From Bradyrhizobium sp. ISRA430 (GTDB lineage Bacteria > Pseudomonadota > Alphaproteobacteria > Rhizobiales > Xanthobacteraceae), in contig NZ_CP094516.1 of NCBI RefSeq assembly GCF_029909975.1, forward strand, positions 4,030,001 to 4,094,000: a DNA stretch of 64,000 nucleotides, written 5' to 3'. The notes under the pieces were generated by a model that worked only from the letters and a program-made list of their open reading frames with translations, did no database searches and was not told where the DNA came from. Below are positions 16,795 through 26,348 of this stretch, one piece after another (the first letter of the stretch is position 1; each line of letters opens with the position of its first letter). Position numbers and translations under genes: made by a program.

Positions 16795-17313
16795 TTAGTC
16801 ACTCCCACTCAGGCCGACCTCCTCCAGCCGCGCGGCGAGCCAGAGCGAGAGTGGCGGATCGATGACGCCGCCCACATAGACCTCCGACATCGTCACGTTG
16901 CGCTTTGCCAGCACGAGCAAGACGCCGGCCCAGTATGCGAACCAGATAAGCGGATCGGTCATCGCCTTCAGCTTCTGCTGATCGTGCTCCATTGACGTGT
17001 GATTGCTCGCCTTACGCACCTCGATGGCGAGCAGGTTGTTCGGGATCTCGCGCTGATGCACGACGATGTCGGGATAGATCGACTTGCCGAGATGGTCGTC
17101 GGTCGAGATGATCGTGCCGTGCGGCAGAAGCAGCGTGCGTTCGCCGAGCCGGTCATAATTGCAGTCGACCGCCCAGCCCCGAAATTGCTTCTCCAGATGC
17201 ATGGCGAAGCGGTGGGTGATGGTGCGCTCGCCGACGTCCTTGTCGAGCAGAAAGGTCTCTTGCGCGTAGAAGTCCCGAAGCGCCGCCACCATCTTGTTCA
17301 GCTCGGTCTGCAT
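16795..17313 (-). CDS. Hypothetical protein with PD-(D/E)XK nuclease-like pattern
   Basis: 172 residues, no family recognised with certainty. The stretch YPDIVVHQREIPNNLLAIEV followed by RKA places Pro81-Asp82 fifteen residues before Glu98-Val-Arg-Lys, resembling the PD-(D/E)xK nuclease core, with an upstream acidic GERTITHRFAMHLE helix as in such folds. The last position is Arg100 (or Lys101 one residue late), so catalysis is uncertain. The C-terminus is hydrophobic (LIWFAYWAGVLLVLAKRNV). It is isolated between a DUF3551 gene and a ThDP enzyme on the same strand. No methyltransferase partner nearby. Confidence 0.6.
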   Translation of the reverse strand: MQTELNKMVAALRDFYAQETFLLDKDVGERTITHRFAMHLEKQFRGWAVDCNYDRLGERTLLLPHGTIISTDDHLGKSIYPDIVVHQREIPNNLLAIEVRKASNHTSMEHDQQKLKAMTDPLIWFAYWAGVLLVLAKRNVTMSEVYVGGVIDPPLSLWLAARLEEVGLSGSD

Positions 17314-17350
17314 CGCGCTCCTCGACCCCGGCGCTCTCCTCTAGCTGTCC

Positions 17351-18901
17351 CTACATCTGCACTTCGATCAGCCGCGGTCCGGGTTCGGCGACGGCTTCGG
17401 CCAGCGCCTTGTTGAACTCGTCGACATTGGTCACGGCGCGGCCGGGCACGCCCATGCCCTTCGCCATCGCTACGAAATCGAGGGTCGGCCGGTCGAGCCG
17501 CAGCATGTCGTTCGCGCGCTGGCCGGGCTCGCCCGCACCGACATTGTCGAACTCGCCGCGCAGGATCTGGTAGATGCGGTTGGCGAACACGATGGTGACG
17601 ATGTTCAGGTTCTCGCGCGCCTGGGTCCAGAGCGACTGGATCGTGTACATCGCACTGCCGTCGCCGACCATGCAGATCACCTTGCGGTCCGGACAGGCGA
17701 TCGCAGCGCCGATCGACAGCGGCGTGGAGAAGCCGATCGAGCCGCCCATGTTCTGCAGCCAGTCATGGGGAGCCGCGGCCGCCGTCGGCGGGAAGAAGCC
17801 GCGACCGGTGGTCAGGGATTCGTCGACCAGGATGGCATTCTCGGGGATCGCGCATGCGATCGCCTGCGCGATCGAGGCGAAGGTCAGCGCGCCCGTCGGC
17901 TTGACCAGTTCCTGCAAGGGCTGCGGCTTGACGTCCTTGGTGCTCGCATGCAGTGCGCCGGCGAGCGCTTCCAGTGCCACGACCGAGTTCTCGCCCCAGG
18001 AGGTCATGCGATGAACCTCGCAGCCCTCGGGCTTCAGCATGCTCGGCTTGTTCGGATAGGCGAAGAACGCCACGGGATCGTCCGCCTCGACCAGCACGAT
18101 GTGACGGAACTTCTCCAGCATCGGCAGCGCCTGCTCGATCACATAGTGGATGCGATCGATCGAGAAGCGGCCGCGGCCACGCGCCATCTTCGGACGGAAG
18201 GTCGGGCCCATCACGGAGCAGCCGGTCTTGCCGGCGATGCGCTGGGCCAGCGCCAGCCCGTGCTCGGTCAGCGCGCTGCCGGTCATCAGCAACAGCGTGC
18301 CCTCGCCGTCACCGTGCAGGATCCTGGCGGCCTTCTCGACCGCCTGCGGCGAGTAGCTCGCCCGCTGCTTCTCGGCCGGCACCTCGGCGACTGCATCCGC
18401 CTCGTTCCAGGCAGTGTCAGCGGGCAGGATCAGGGTCGCGATCTGCGGCGGCGCGCTTTTCGCGGCGGCGATCGCCGCGGCGCCGTCGGCGGCAACCGAT
18501 TTGGAGTCCGGCGAGGTGCGGACCCAGGACGACATCGGCCGCGCCAGGCCCTCGATGTCGGAGGTCAGCGGCGCATTGTAGCCGATGTGGTAGGTGGCAT
18601 GCTGGCCGACGATGTTGACGATGCCGGAATTCGCCTTCTTGGCGTTGTGCAGGTTGGCAAGGCCGTTGGCGAGGCCGGGGCCGAGATGCAGCAGCGTCGA
18701 GGCCGGCATGCCCTTCATGCGGAAATAGCCGTCGGCGGCCCCCGTCACCACGCCTTCGAACAGGCCGAGCACGCAACGCATGCCCGGCACGCGGTCCAGC
18801 GCCGCGACAAAATGCATCTCGGACGTGCCGGGATTGGTGAAGCAGATGTCGACCCCGCCCTTGACCAGCGTCCGTACTAGACTTTCCGCACCGTTCATCA
18901 T
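17351..18901 (-). CDS. Thiamine diphosphate-dependent enzyme, acetolactate synthase large-subunit-like
   Basis: 516 residues with the three domains of the ThDP decarboxylase/carboligase family: PYR domain with cofactor Glu49 (GLFEGVVTGAADGYF), central domain, and PP domain with GDGSAMYTIQSLWTQ followed by a reduced Asn/metal segment (FANRIYQILRGEF). It lacks the usual ALS regulatory partner gene and differs from IlvB, so substrate is open: a 2-oxoacid decarboxylase or synthase, as in many rhizobial paralogues. A different ThDP enzyme (benzoylformate decarboxylase type) lies at 37043-38665. Confidence 0.83.
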   Translation of the reverse strand: MMNGAESLVRTLVKGGVDICFTNPGTSEMHFVAALDRVPGMRCVLGLFEGVVTGAADGYFRMKGMPASTLLHLGPGLANGLANLHNAKKANSGIVNIVGQHATYHIGYNAPLTSDIEGLARPMSSWVRTSPDSKSVAADGAAAIAAAKSAPPQIATLILPADTAWNEADAVAEVPAEKQRASYSPQAVEKAARILHGDGEGTLLLMTGSALTEHGLALAQRIAGKTGCSVMGPTFRPKMARGRGRFSIDRIHYVIEQALPMLEKFRHIVLVEADDPVAFFAYPNKPSMLKPEGCEVHRMTSWGENSVVALEALAGALHASTKDVKPQPLQELVKPTGALTFASIAQAIACAIPENAILVDESLTTGRGFFPPTAAAAPHDWLQNMGGSIGFSTPLSIGAAIACPDRKVICMVGDGSAMYTIQSLWTQARENLNIVTIVFANRIYQILRGEFDNVGAGEPGQRANDMLRLDRPTLDFVAMAKGMGVPGRAVTNVDEFNKALAEAVAEPGPRLIEVQM

Positions 18902-19169
18902 TCAGCTCCAGCAGCCGGTAATTTCCAGCGTTACGCCCCGATCAATCATTGTTTGCGCGTCTCGTCAAAGCAATAGCGGGGATGGCGGCCCTGCCCCGCG
19001 CGACGATGCGCCGTCTTGGCTAATGCTTTTCGGCAAATTGGCGCGGGTTGCGATTTGGTAACGCCAATCGTCAAGGGCGGCACCGCTCACGGGGCCGTGG
19101 CTTGCGGAACGGGCGCAAATATGGCCTCTGGTTGTATTGGAACGATTTTCATTTTGCTGGGGGGATACC

Positions 19170-19748
19170 ATGAACCGGTTGTTTGCCGCGCCGATTGCAG
19201 CCGTCGCATTCCTGACGGCCGGAATGAGCGGCGCGCTCGCGGAAGAGTTCGATTCCCGCGACATCATGGGCGGCGGCCCGAACTTCTTCCGCGCCGGCGT
19301 GAGTGCAATCCCGCGCACCACCGTGGTCTATACCGGGACTTACGCACCCGGCACGATCGTGGTGAACACTGCGGAGCGGCGGCTTTACCTGGTGCTGCCG
19401 AACGGCCAGGCGCTACGCTACGGTATCGGTGTCGGCCGCGATGGCTTCCGCTGGGGCGGAGTGCACAGGATCACCGCCAAGAAGGAGTGGCCGGCTTGGA
19501 CGCCGCCGGCGCAGATGCTGGCGCGCCGGCCCGACCTGCCGCGCCACATGAAGGGCGGTATCGAAAATCCGCTCGGCGCGCGCGCCATGTATCTCGGCTC
19601 GACGCTCTACCGCATCCACGGCTCCAACGAGCCGGAGACGATCGGTCAGGCCGTCTCCTCCGGCTGCTTCCGCATGACCAATGAGGACGTCACCGATCTC
19701 TACGGCCGCGTCTCGGTGGGCACCACCGTCGTGGTGCTGAATAACTAG
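19170..19748 (+). CDS. L,D-transpeptidase (YkuD/ErfK family)
   Basis: 192 residues from ATG 19170, preceded by GGGGGGA. Signal peptide to about residue 24 (MSGALAEEF). The YkuD domain holds the conserved motif with His150 (YRIHGSNEPETIG) and catalytic Cys166 in SSGCFRM. The enzymes make 3-3 peptidoglycan cross-links or attach proteins to peptidoglycan in the periplasm; rhizobia carry many paralogues. An upstream in-frame ATG at 19137 would spoil the signal peptide. Confidence 0.9.
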   Translation: MNRLFAAPIAAVAFLTAGMSGALAEEFDSRDIMGGGPNFFRAGVSAIPRTTVVYTGTYAPGTIVVNTAERRLYLVLPNGQALRYGIGVGRDGFRWGGVHRITAKKEWPAWTPPAQMLARRPDLPRHMKGGIENPLGARAMYLGSTLYRIHGSNEPETIGQAVSSGCFRMTNEDVTDLYGRVSVGTTVVVLNN

Positions 19749-19832
19749 GCGCAAGCGCGCGGCGGGAACCCGCTCGCCGCGTGGATTTGCGGTCTTGTGT
19801 GCGGCTTGCGAATACGGCAGCGTCGGATAACG

Positions 19833-20648
19833 ATGAGCGCCCCTCTCCCGCCTTCGCCTGTCACACGCATCGCCCTCGTGGCGCTCGCAGCCCTAGCGCT
19901 CGCCGGTGACATCGCTACCATCGCGAGCGCGGGCGAATTGCCCGCGATCGCCTCGCGCCAGCGCACCGAGAAGAAGAGCTTTACCGACGGCGAGATCGTC
20001 GAGGGCTTTTTCAAGACCGCCTTCGGCGCCGAATACCATCTCGCCGGCCGCGTCGACCGCATCCGCAAGTTCGACGGGCCGGTGCGCGTCTATGCCGAGA
20101 GCGACCGCACCGACCGCAAGGCGCAGCTCGCCAGAATCGTGGCCGATATCGGCGCCCGCGTGCAGCATCTCGACATCGCCATGACCGACGCCAGCGAGGC
20201 TGCGAATGTGCGCGTCAAGCTCGTGCGCGACCGCGACCTCTATCGGACCATTTCAAGCTTCTACGGTGCGGAGAAGGCGCGCGAGATCCGCTCCTCGCTC
20301 GATCCGCAATGCTTGTCCGGTTTCCGCAAGAACGACAATTTCGAGATCGAGCATTCCGACGTCATCCTGACCGTCGACAACGGCGACTTCGTCTTTCTCG
20401 ACTGCGCCTATGAGGAGCTCTTGCAGTCGCTCGGTCCGATCAACGACACCACGAGCGTGCCCTGGACCATGTTCAACGACAACGTCTCGATGGGCTATTT
20501 CGACGTCTACGACCAATACATCCTCAACCTGCTCTACGACCCCCGCATCAGGCCCGGCATGACCGTGCAGGAGGTCAGGGCGCTGCTGCCCGACGTGCTC
20601 GCCGATGTCAGGGCCTGGGTGAAGCGGGTGAACGAACTGAAGGAGTGA
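19833..20648 (+). CDS. DUF2927 exported protein
   Basis: 271 residues. Signal peptide ending near ASAGELP. The body, KSFTDGEIVEGFFKTAFGAE, then IRKFDGPVRVYAESD and a long central region with ANVRVKLVRDRDLYRTISSF, matches the DUF2927 pattern (zincin-like proteins of unknown activity, no intact HExxH seen here). A single Cys pair (PQCLSGF, FLDCAYEE) may be oxidised. Convergent with the methyltransferase gene across a hairpin-rich repeat. Confidence 0.75.
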   Translation: MSAPLPPSPVTRIALVALAALALAGDIATIASAGELPAIASRQRTEKKSFTDGEIVEGFFKTAFGAEYHLAGRVDRIRKFDGPVRVYAESDRTDRKAQLARIVADIGARVQHLDIAMTDASEAANVRVKLVRDRDLYRTISSFYGAEKAREIRSSLDPQCLSGFRKNDNFEIEHSDVILTVDNGDFVFLDCAYEELLQSLGPINDTTSVPWTMFNDNVSMGYFDVYDQYILNLLYDPRIRPGMTVQEVRALLPDVLADVRAWVKRVNELKE

Positions 20649-20651
20649 AGA

Positions 20652-20733
20652 GAAGGTGGCGCGAAGCGCCGGATGAGGGGATCTCTCCGCGAGCACTTCG
20701 TCGCGAGATGAGGTCGTGGAGAGAGACCCCTCA
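20652..20733. repeat. Palindromic intergenic repeat, possible bidirectional terminator
   Basis: A small hairpin (GGCGC-GAA-GCGCC, 20658-20670) is followed by a longer inverted repeat with arms GAGGGGATCTCTCC (20675-20688) and GGAGAGAGACCCCTC (20718-20732). It lies between two convergent genes and ends at the stop of the methyltransferase gene. Similar elements recur elsewhere in the window. Confidence 0.65.
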
Positions 20734-21531
20734 CACCTTCCTCGCCTTCGTCATCAAGAACTGCTGGCGCATCACGTTGTTGCTGCGGTCAAAATACTCC
20801 GAGGTCAGCGCGTCGAACTCGGCGCGGAAGCTCCGCAGCTTGTCCGGTTCGTCCTTGTATTGGGCGACGAGCTTGATCACGGGGCCGATGGTTGCTTCCA
20901 TCAGGCGGCGGAAATGTTGCGGGCTGAGCGCGGAGGGCGTCATCATGTCCATCTCGAAGCAAACATCCTTCACCTTGCCGGCAAGACGCTCGGCGACGAT
21001 CTTCGGATCGCCCCACAGCACCGGCGAGGCCACGCCCTCGGGCGGCGGCACATGGCGCGCGATCAGCGCGAACATCCGACCGACATAGAGATGCGGCGGC
21101 CAGGTGGAGAAGGCGATGGTGCCGCCAGGCTTCAGCACGCGCAGCATCTCGGCGATGGCCACGTCGGGGCGCGGCGCGAACATGTGGCCGAACTGGCTGA
21201 GAACCACGTCGAACTCGGCGTCGCCATAGGGCAGGCTTTCGGCGTCGCCCTCCTTGAAGTCGACATCGAGGTTCACGAGCTGCGCATGTTCGCGGGCGCG
21301 CTCGATCAGGACCGGCGACAGGTCGAGCCCTCTCACCTTCGCGCCGCGGCGCGCCGCCGTGATCGCGACGACCCCGGTGCCGCATCCGACGTCGAGCAGC
21401 CTTTGACCGGCGGCAACGCCGGCAAAACTGACGAGCTTGGCCGCGGTCGGCGTCGTGAACACCTCAATCGGCGTGAACAGCGACCAGGCTTCTTTCTGGA
21501 TCGCCTTGAAACCTGCAAACGGGTCGGACAT
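20731..21531 (-). CDS. Class I SAM-dependent methyltransferase
   Basis: 266 residues from ATG 21531, with AGGGAGAG upstream. Rossmann motif I is LLDVGCGTG (45-53), motif II GLDLSP, motif III EGDAESLPYGDAEFDVVLSQ, and the post-motif LRVLKPGGTIAFSTW. These are typical of the UbiE/COQ5-like group that methylates small molecules. Substrate unknown. The C-terminal helical half (about 170-266) is family-variable. Its stop lies at the edge of a palindromic repeat. Confidence 0.85.
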   Translation of the reverse strand: MSDPFAGFKAIQKEAWSLFTPIEVFTTPTAAKLVSFAGVAAGQRLLDVGCGTGVVAITAARRGAKVRGLDLSPVLIERAREHAQLVNLDVDFKEGDAESLPYGDAEFDVVLSQFGHMFAPRPDVAIAEMLRVLKPGGTIAFSTWPPHLYVGRMFALIARHVPPPEGVASPVLWGDPKIVAERLAGKVKDVCFEMDMMTPSALSPQHFRRLMEATIGPVIKLVAQYKDEPDKLRSFRAEFDALTSEYFDRSNNVMRQQFLMTKARKV

Positions 21532-21624
21532 GGAACTCTCCCTTCGCTTGACTCCCTCCTCCATGAGGCAAGCGACGGATACCGAAGGTTCAATGCGTGC
21601 CTGCGACACCCACGGCAGCTCACG

Positions 21625-22278
21625 TCATCTCGCGTCTGCGTACACTGTGGCGCGCGACACGCCGAGATGGGCCGCGATGATGTCCGAGGAGCGGCGGACC
21701 TGCATACAGCCGGCCTGACGCAATTCGCGCAGCAGAGTGCGGCGATCCTCCGTCGTCAATGCACGCGGCGTGGTGGCGCGGCGGGCGGCGAACCGGTCGA
21801 TATGCGCGCGGATCGCCTCCGCGCCGACGGGGCTCAGCGACTCGCGCGGGCTGTTTTTCGCACCGACGCTGACGAACTGGCCGATGGCACTCTGCAAGCC
21901 CTGGAACAGCGTCAGGTCGACATTCAGACAGAGCGCGGCGACGTAGGCACCGTCCGCGTCCTTGATGCCGATCGAGGTGCTCTTGGCCTGCCTGCCGTCG
22001 GCAAAAGCGTTGGCGTAATTCGCGATCACCTGCGCGTAGTCGGGATCGGCGATGCGAGCCAGCCCAAGCTCGGTGGCGGGCTGGCCGACCTTGCGTCCCG
22101 ACAGGTTGTTGTGAATGGCGAGGATCGCATTCTTGGGATGGGTGAGGTCGTGCAGCACGACTTCGCAGAACGGCGCGAAGGTGTCACCGAGCCCCTTCGC
22201 GATCTGCTCCAACTGCTCGAACAGCGCCTTGCGGTCTGCAGCGGCGCTACGCGACGTGGCGGGCTTGCGGCGGCTCAT
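21625..22278 (-). CDS. YheO-type PAS/HTH transcriptional regulator
   Basis: 217 residues from ATG 22278. The N-terminal YheO-like PAS domain is seen in LGDTFAPFCEVVLHDLTHP, NAILAIHNNLSGRKVGQPAT and KSTSIGIKDADGAYVAALCL; the C-terminal HTH is DIIAAHLGVSRATVYADAR. DauR, which controls D-arginine catabolism, belongs to this family. It follows the PLP-enzyme gene after about 10 bp, so it is probably an operon partner that senses the enzyme's substrate. Confidence 0.85.
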   Translation of the reverse strand: MSRRKPATSRSAAADRKALFEQLEQIAKGLGDTFAPFCEVVLHDLTHPKNAILAIHNNLSGRKVGQPATELGLARIADPDYAQVIANYANAFADGRQAKSTSIGIKDADGAYVAALCLNVDLTLFQGLQSAIGQFVSVGAKNSPRESLSPVGAEAIRAHIDRFAARRATTPRALTTEDRRTLLRELRQAGCMQVRRSSDIIAAHLGVSRATVYADAR

Positions 22279-22288
22279 CGCCGTGCTC

Positions 22289-23413
22289 CTACTGCACCAG
22301 CTCGGCAACTGTCGTTGCGGCCTTCAACCCGGTGCCGGTGAGGACCGCCACGGTGGTCTCGCTCGCCTTGATGGCTCCGGCGCTCGACAGCTTGTCCAGC
22401 GCGGCCGCGGCGCTCGCGCTGGTGGGCTCGGCGAACAGTCCCTGCCGCGCCAGCCGGCGCAGCGCGGCGACGATGTCCTCCTCGCTGAGCGCAACGGTGC
22501 CGCCGGCGCTTTCACGCAGTGCGCCGATGATCTCGCGCAGGCGCAGGGGATGCTTGATGGCGGTGCCTTCGGCGATGGTCTTGTGCACCTCGCGCGGGAC
22601 GGGCGTATCGACGCCGGCCTGAAAACTCGCATCGATCGGCGAGCAGTTCAACGGCTGGGCCGCGAACAGGCGCGGCAATTTTGCGATCTGCCCGGCCTTG
22701 AGCAGCTCGCGGAAACCGAAGGCGCAGCCGAGCAGGCTGCTGCCGGCGCCGACGGGGACGATGACGTTGTCGGGCGCGCGAAAGCCGAGATCCTCCCAGA
22801 TCTCATAGGCGAGCGACTTGGTGCCTTCGAGGAAGAAAGGCTGCCAGTTGTGGCTGGCGTAGAAGGTCTGGCTCGACTGGCGGATGGCTTCGGCCTCCGA
22901 CTCCTCGCGCGGGCCCTCGACGAGCTGCACTTCGGCCCCATAGGCGCGCACCTGCGCGATCTTCGCCGGCGACGTGGATGCAGGCGCAAGAATCTTCACG
23001 CGCATCCTGCCTGCGGCGCCGAGCCCGGCCATGGACGAGCCGCCATTGCCGGAACTGTCTTCCAGAATGGCGTCGACACCTATCTGCCGCAGGAAAGACA
23101 GCATCACCGCCGAGCCCCTGTCCTTGAAGCTGCCGGTCGGATTGAACCATTCGAGCTTGAAGAACGGGCGCAGCTCGCCCCACGCCTGCTGCACCAGCGG
23201 CGTGCAGCCTTCGCCGAGCGTGATCGGCTTTGCGATCTCGACCGGCAGCGCCGCCCGGTAGCGCCACAGCGATCGCGTGCGGCCGTCAATCTCATCGCGC
23301 GACAGCCCTGCCCCCGGCGTGACCAGCAGCGGCGTACGCTCGTCCGAGCACCAGCGCGGCTGATCCAGCGGATAGAGCTTGCCGTTGCGGGGGTCGATGT
23401 AGCTGGCGGACAT
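22289..23413 (-). CDS. PLP-dependent lyase, threonine synthase-like (fold type II)
   Basis: 374 residues from ATG 23413, with GGAGA upstream. PLP Schiff-base Lys97 lies in FNPTGSFKDRG; the phosphate loop is near VPVGAGSSLLGCAFG; residues 15-70 resemble the N-terminal threonine synthase arm (CSDERTPLLVTPG, LGEGCTPLV). No thr biosynthesis genes are nearby, while a YheO-type regulator follows directly. A catabolic role on a beta-substituted amino acid (threonine/serine/diaminopropionate type) is an alternative to ThrC. A GTCT-N6-AGAC palindrome lies about 30 bp upstream. Confidence 0.8.
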   Translation of the reverse strand: MSASYIDPRNGKLYPLDQPRWCSDERTPLLVTPGAGLSRDEIDGRTRSLWRYRAALPVEIAKPITLGEGCTPLVQQAWGELRPFFKLEWFNPTGSFKDRGSAVMLSFLRQIGVDAILEDSSGNGGSSMAGLGAAGRMRVKILAPASTSPAKIAQVRAYGAEVQLVEGPREESEAEAIRQSSQTFYASHNWQPFFLEGTKSLAYEIWEDLGFRAPDNVIVPVGAGSSLLGCAFGFRELLKAGQIAKLPRLFAAQPLNCSPIDASFQAGVDTPVPREVHKTIAEGTAIKHPLRLREIIGALRESAGGTVALSEEDIVAALRRLARQGLFAEPTSASAAAALDKLSSAGAIKASETTVAVLTGTGLKAATTVAELVQ

Positions 23414-23783
23414 GGCGTTCTCCCGAGAATCTGAACGATATGTCTGAATATAGACGTTTTGTCCAGATTGCCGGCGAGCTGGTCTGGATGACAACGCAGG
23501 ATTCATCTTTTTAGAAAATGCTAATTATTTCAATAACTTGCACTGAACGCATCCGAGCGTCACGCGGCTGATCGGCGTCGGATGGGGCATTCAGGACACG
23601 CCCAACAATACCTATATGTCTAATGTCGAAAATGAACGGGCTCGTCACACGGTACGATTAACTTGTCCGTCGTGGCTCGCCGCTACAATATGAAAGATTA
23701 GGGCGCGTCGCCGGTGGACCCGGCAATGCGACTGAGCCAGGCCCGTCGGACAGGCGGGCCGTTGGCTTTTTGGGAGTTTGGTT
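23414..23783. promoter_or_regulatory. Divergent promoter region between PLP-enzyme operon and URC operon
   Basis: 370 bp without a gene. It holds the palindrome GTCTGAATATAGAC at 23442-23455 and a related half-site TATGTCTAATGTC near 23612, both candidate regulator sites, and an AT-rich patch around 23510-23540. The URC operon is preceded by TGGGAG as ribosome binding site. Confidence 0.4.
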
Positions 23784-25040
23784 ATGAGCCGAGCGAACCG
23801 TACCGATCACATCCGCCTCACCTCCCATCCGGAGCCGGGCAGAAAGGCGGCTTTTCCGATTCACTGGGGTGCCCCGGAAGCACGCGAGCGCGGGCCGATC
23901 ATCGGCACGGTGTCGCGGTCGCTGGATCGCAACGTGATCGGCAGCCATGGCGGCTCCTATGCGGTGTACCGGGCGCTCGCTGTCTCCGCAGGCGCGCTCG
24001 ATCCGATCCGGCGTCCCGATCTCACCAACACATTTCCAGCGGCGACGATCGGGCCGTTCCCGCAATGGACCGACCCGACCAAGATCGTCGCGCTCGATCC
24101 CTGGGGGCATCTCGTCGCCGAGAATTTCCGCCAAGAAATCGCCGAGGGCGCCGACATCCGTCCGAGCATCGCGGTGACGCGTGCGCGGCTGGACCTGCCT
24201 GAGATCCGCGATGCGCTCGCCGCAAAGCGGCTGCGCGCCGACGGTGAGGTCGTGCACGCCAACGGCAGCGTGTCGGTGGTGAAGATTGCGATCGATCCGG
24301 TCTGGTATCTACCCGGCCTTGCGGCCCGCTTCGGCACCGGAGAGACCGAGCTGCGGCGGACGCTGTTCGAGCAAACCGCCGGCATGTTCCCCGAGCTCGT
24401 GACGCGGCCGGACATGAAGGTATTCCTGCCGCCGATCGGCGGCACCACCGTCTATTTGTTCGGTGACGTCAGCAAGCTGCCCGACCATCGCACCAAGATC
24501 ACCTGCCGCGTGCACGACGAGTGCAACGGCTCCGACGTGTTCGGCTCCGACATCTGCACCTGCCGGCCCTACCTGATCCACGGCATCGAGGAATCCGCGC
24601 GCGGCGCGCAGGAGGGCGGGCTCGGGCTCGTTGTCTACAACCGCAAGGAAGGGCGCGCGCTCGGCGAGGTCACGAAATTCCTGGTCTACAACGCGCGCAA
24701 GCGCCAGGAGGACGGCGATGCGGCCGCCGCCTATTTCGAGCGCACCGAATGCGTCGCCGGCGTCCAGGACGCGCGCTTCCAGCAGCTTATGCCGGACACG
24801 ATCCACTGGCTGGGCTTAAAGCGCATCGACCGCTTCCTGTCGATGAGCGACATGAAGTACGACGCGCTCACCTCGCAAGGCATCGACATCGTCGAGCGCG
24901 TGCCGATCCCGCCGGAGCTGATTCCGGCCGACGCCTATGTCGAAATCGCCGCGAAGAAGGCCGCCGGATATTACTCGACCGACGTTGCGCCCGAACAGGA
25001 CGTGAATGGCGTAGTCGGGCGTTCGCTGGAGAAGTACTGA
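23784..25040 (+). CDS. URC1-type GTP cyclohydrolase II-like protein (uracil catabolism)
   Basis: 418 residues. The C-terminal two thirds resemble GTP cyclohydrolase II: zinc ligands Cys247, Cys258 and Cys260 (HDECNGSDVFGSDICTC) are kept, but the canonical YLRQEGRGIGL segment is changed to YNRKEGRALGE (285-295). The N-terminal 200 residues are an extra domain absent from RibA. This architecture, followed by a DUF1688 gene and a UPRT gene, matches URC1 of the yeast URC uracil degradation pathway, where a RibA paralogue opens the uracil ring at the nucleotide level. A riboflavin role is unlikely without other rib genes. Start chosen at the ATG 8 bp after GGGAG. Confidence 0.85.
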   Translation: MSRANRTDHIRLTSHPEPGRKAAFPIHWGAPEARERGPIIGTVSRSLDRNVIGSHGGSYAVYRALAVSAGALDPIRRPDLTNTFPAATIGPFPQWTDPTKIVALDPWGHLVAENFRQEIAEGADIRPSIAVTRARLDLPEIRDALAAKRLRADGEVVHANGSVSVVKIAIDPVWYLPGLAARFGTGETELRRTLFEQTAGMFPELVTRPDMKVFLPPIGGTTVYLFGDVSKLPDHRTKITCRVHDECNGSDVFGSDICTCRPYLIHGIEESARGAQEGGLGLVVYNRKEGRALGEVTKFLVYNARKRQEDGDAAAAYFERTECVAGVQDARFQQLMPDTIHWLGLKRIDRFLSMSDMKYDALTSQGIDIVERVPIPPELIPADAYVEIAAKKAAGYYSTDVAPEQDVNGVVGRSLEKY

Positions 25041-25047
25041 CAACGTG

Positions 25048-26292
25048 ATGGCGGACGCCACGGCGACAGAACGAGAGGCCCGTTCGCTGCTGACCGCAGA
25101 AGCGGTTCGCGCGCGGGCCGCTCAGATGCTCGAGCTCGGCCTCGGTGGCGGGCTCATGCATTTCACGATCGATCTCGATCGCATGGACAGCGTTGCCGAG
25201 GCCGTGGTTGCGGTCACGCGCAAGGCTTATCCGACACTCGATATTCCCTTTCATGCACGATGGCGGCATTTCGTGCTCGGCGGTGTCGACCGCTGGACGC
25301 GCCTTGCGGACGCCGCGGCGTGGCCGGATCGCGCCGCGCGTGGGCGCGCCGAGTTCGACCTTGCGATCATCAGCGTTCTGCTCGATGCCGGCGCCGGTGC
25401 CACCTGGCGCTACCGCGACGCTGTAACTGGACAAGACATCGGCCGCTCCGAAGGGCTTGCGATCGCGAGCCTCGACATGTTCGCAAGCGGCGCCTTCTCC
25501 GGCGATGCGCGTGCGCCGTACAGGGTCGATGCGGACGTGATCGCAAAACTGCCGCTCGGCTCGCTTCAGTCCGGCTTTCAGGTCACGGATGCAAATCCAC
25601 TGCTTGGTGTCGAGGGACGCGCCGATCTGCTGCGGCGGCTCGGCAGGCTGGTGGCGCAGCGCGCGGAGATTTTCGGCTTGCGCGACACGCCGCGGCCCGG
25701 AGGGCTGTTCGATCGTCTGGCGGCACAGGCGACCAATGGCGCGATCGCTGCGCCCGTGATCCTGTCCGAAGTTTTGAATCAGTTCGGGCCGATCTGGCCG
25801 TCGCGGCTCGAGCTTGCGGGCCTTCCGCTCGGCGATTGCTGGCGCCATCCGGCGATCACGTCCGATGATGCGACCGCGGGCCTCGTTCCCCTGCACAAGC
25901 TGTCGCAATGGCTGAGCTATTCGCTGATCGAGCCGCTACAGCGTGCCGGCCTTGAGGTGACCGACATCGACGGCCTGACCGGGCTTGCCGAATACCGCAA
26001 TGGCGGCCTGTTCGTTGATCACGGGGTGCTGCGCCTGCGCGATGCCGCTGATGCCGACCGCGCGCATGCGGTGGATTCGCTGCTCGTCGTGGAGTGGCGG
26101 GCGCTCACGGTCGCGCTGCTGGATCGTCTGGCAGGTAGCGTCCGCGCGAAGCTCGGCCGCAGTCCGGAATCGCTACCGCTTGCCAGCATCCTCGAAGGCG
26201 GCACGTGGGCCGCGGGCCGCGCCATTGCCTTCGCGCGCCGCGCCGACGGCGCGCCGCCGCTCAAGGTGATCAGCGATGGCACTGTTTTTTAA
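25048..26292 (+). CDS. URC4/DUF1688 family protein (uracil catabolism)
   Basis: 414 residues from ATG 25048 (a GTG lies directly before). Signature stretches: [56 protein letters not shown], and the conserved C-terminal [20 protein letters not shown] and DHGVLRL. DUF1688 proteins are URC4 homologues, needed for uracil use in yeasts; their biochemistry is unresolved. The gene starts 7 bp after the URC1-type gene, so they are co-translated. Confidence 0.87.
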   Translation: MADATATEREARSLLTAEAVRARAAQMLELGLGGGLMHFTIDLDRMDSVAEAVVAVTRKAYPTLDIPFHARWRHFVLGGVDRWTRLADAAAWPDRAARGRAEFDLAIISVLLDAGAGATWRYRDAVTGQDIGRSEGLAIASLDMFASGAFSGDARAPYRVDADVIAKLPLGSLQSGFQVTDANPLLGVEGRADLLRRLGRLVAQRAEIFGLRDTPRPGGLFDRLAAQATNGAIAAPVILSEVLNQFGPIWPSRLELAGLPLGDCWRHPAITSDDATAGLVPLHKLSQWLSYSLIEPLQRAGLEVTDIDGLTGLAEYRNGGLFVDHGVLRLRDAADADRAHAVDSLLVVEWRALTVALLDRLAGSVRAKLGRSPESLPLASILEGGTWAAGRAIAFARRADGAPPLKVISDGTVF

Positions 26293-26348
26293 CGCGTGGG
26301 TTCGAACGTATCGCATTGCGCATCGAGCAATTTCAGGAGCATCCCCTC

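Noticed and set aside
20716..22341. 541-residue plus-strand frame across the methyltransferase and regulator genes
   Set aside because: Antisense shadow of two well-supported genes; composition is Arg/Gly/His-rich and no domain is recognisable.
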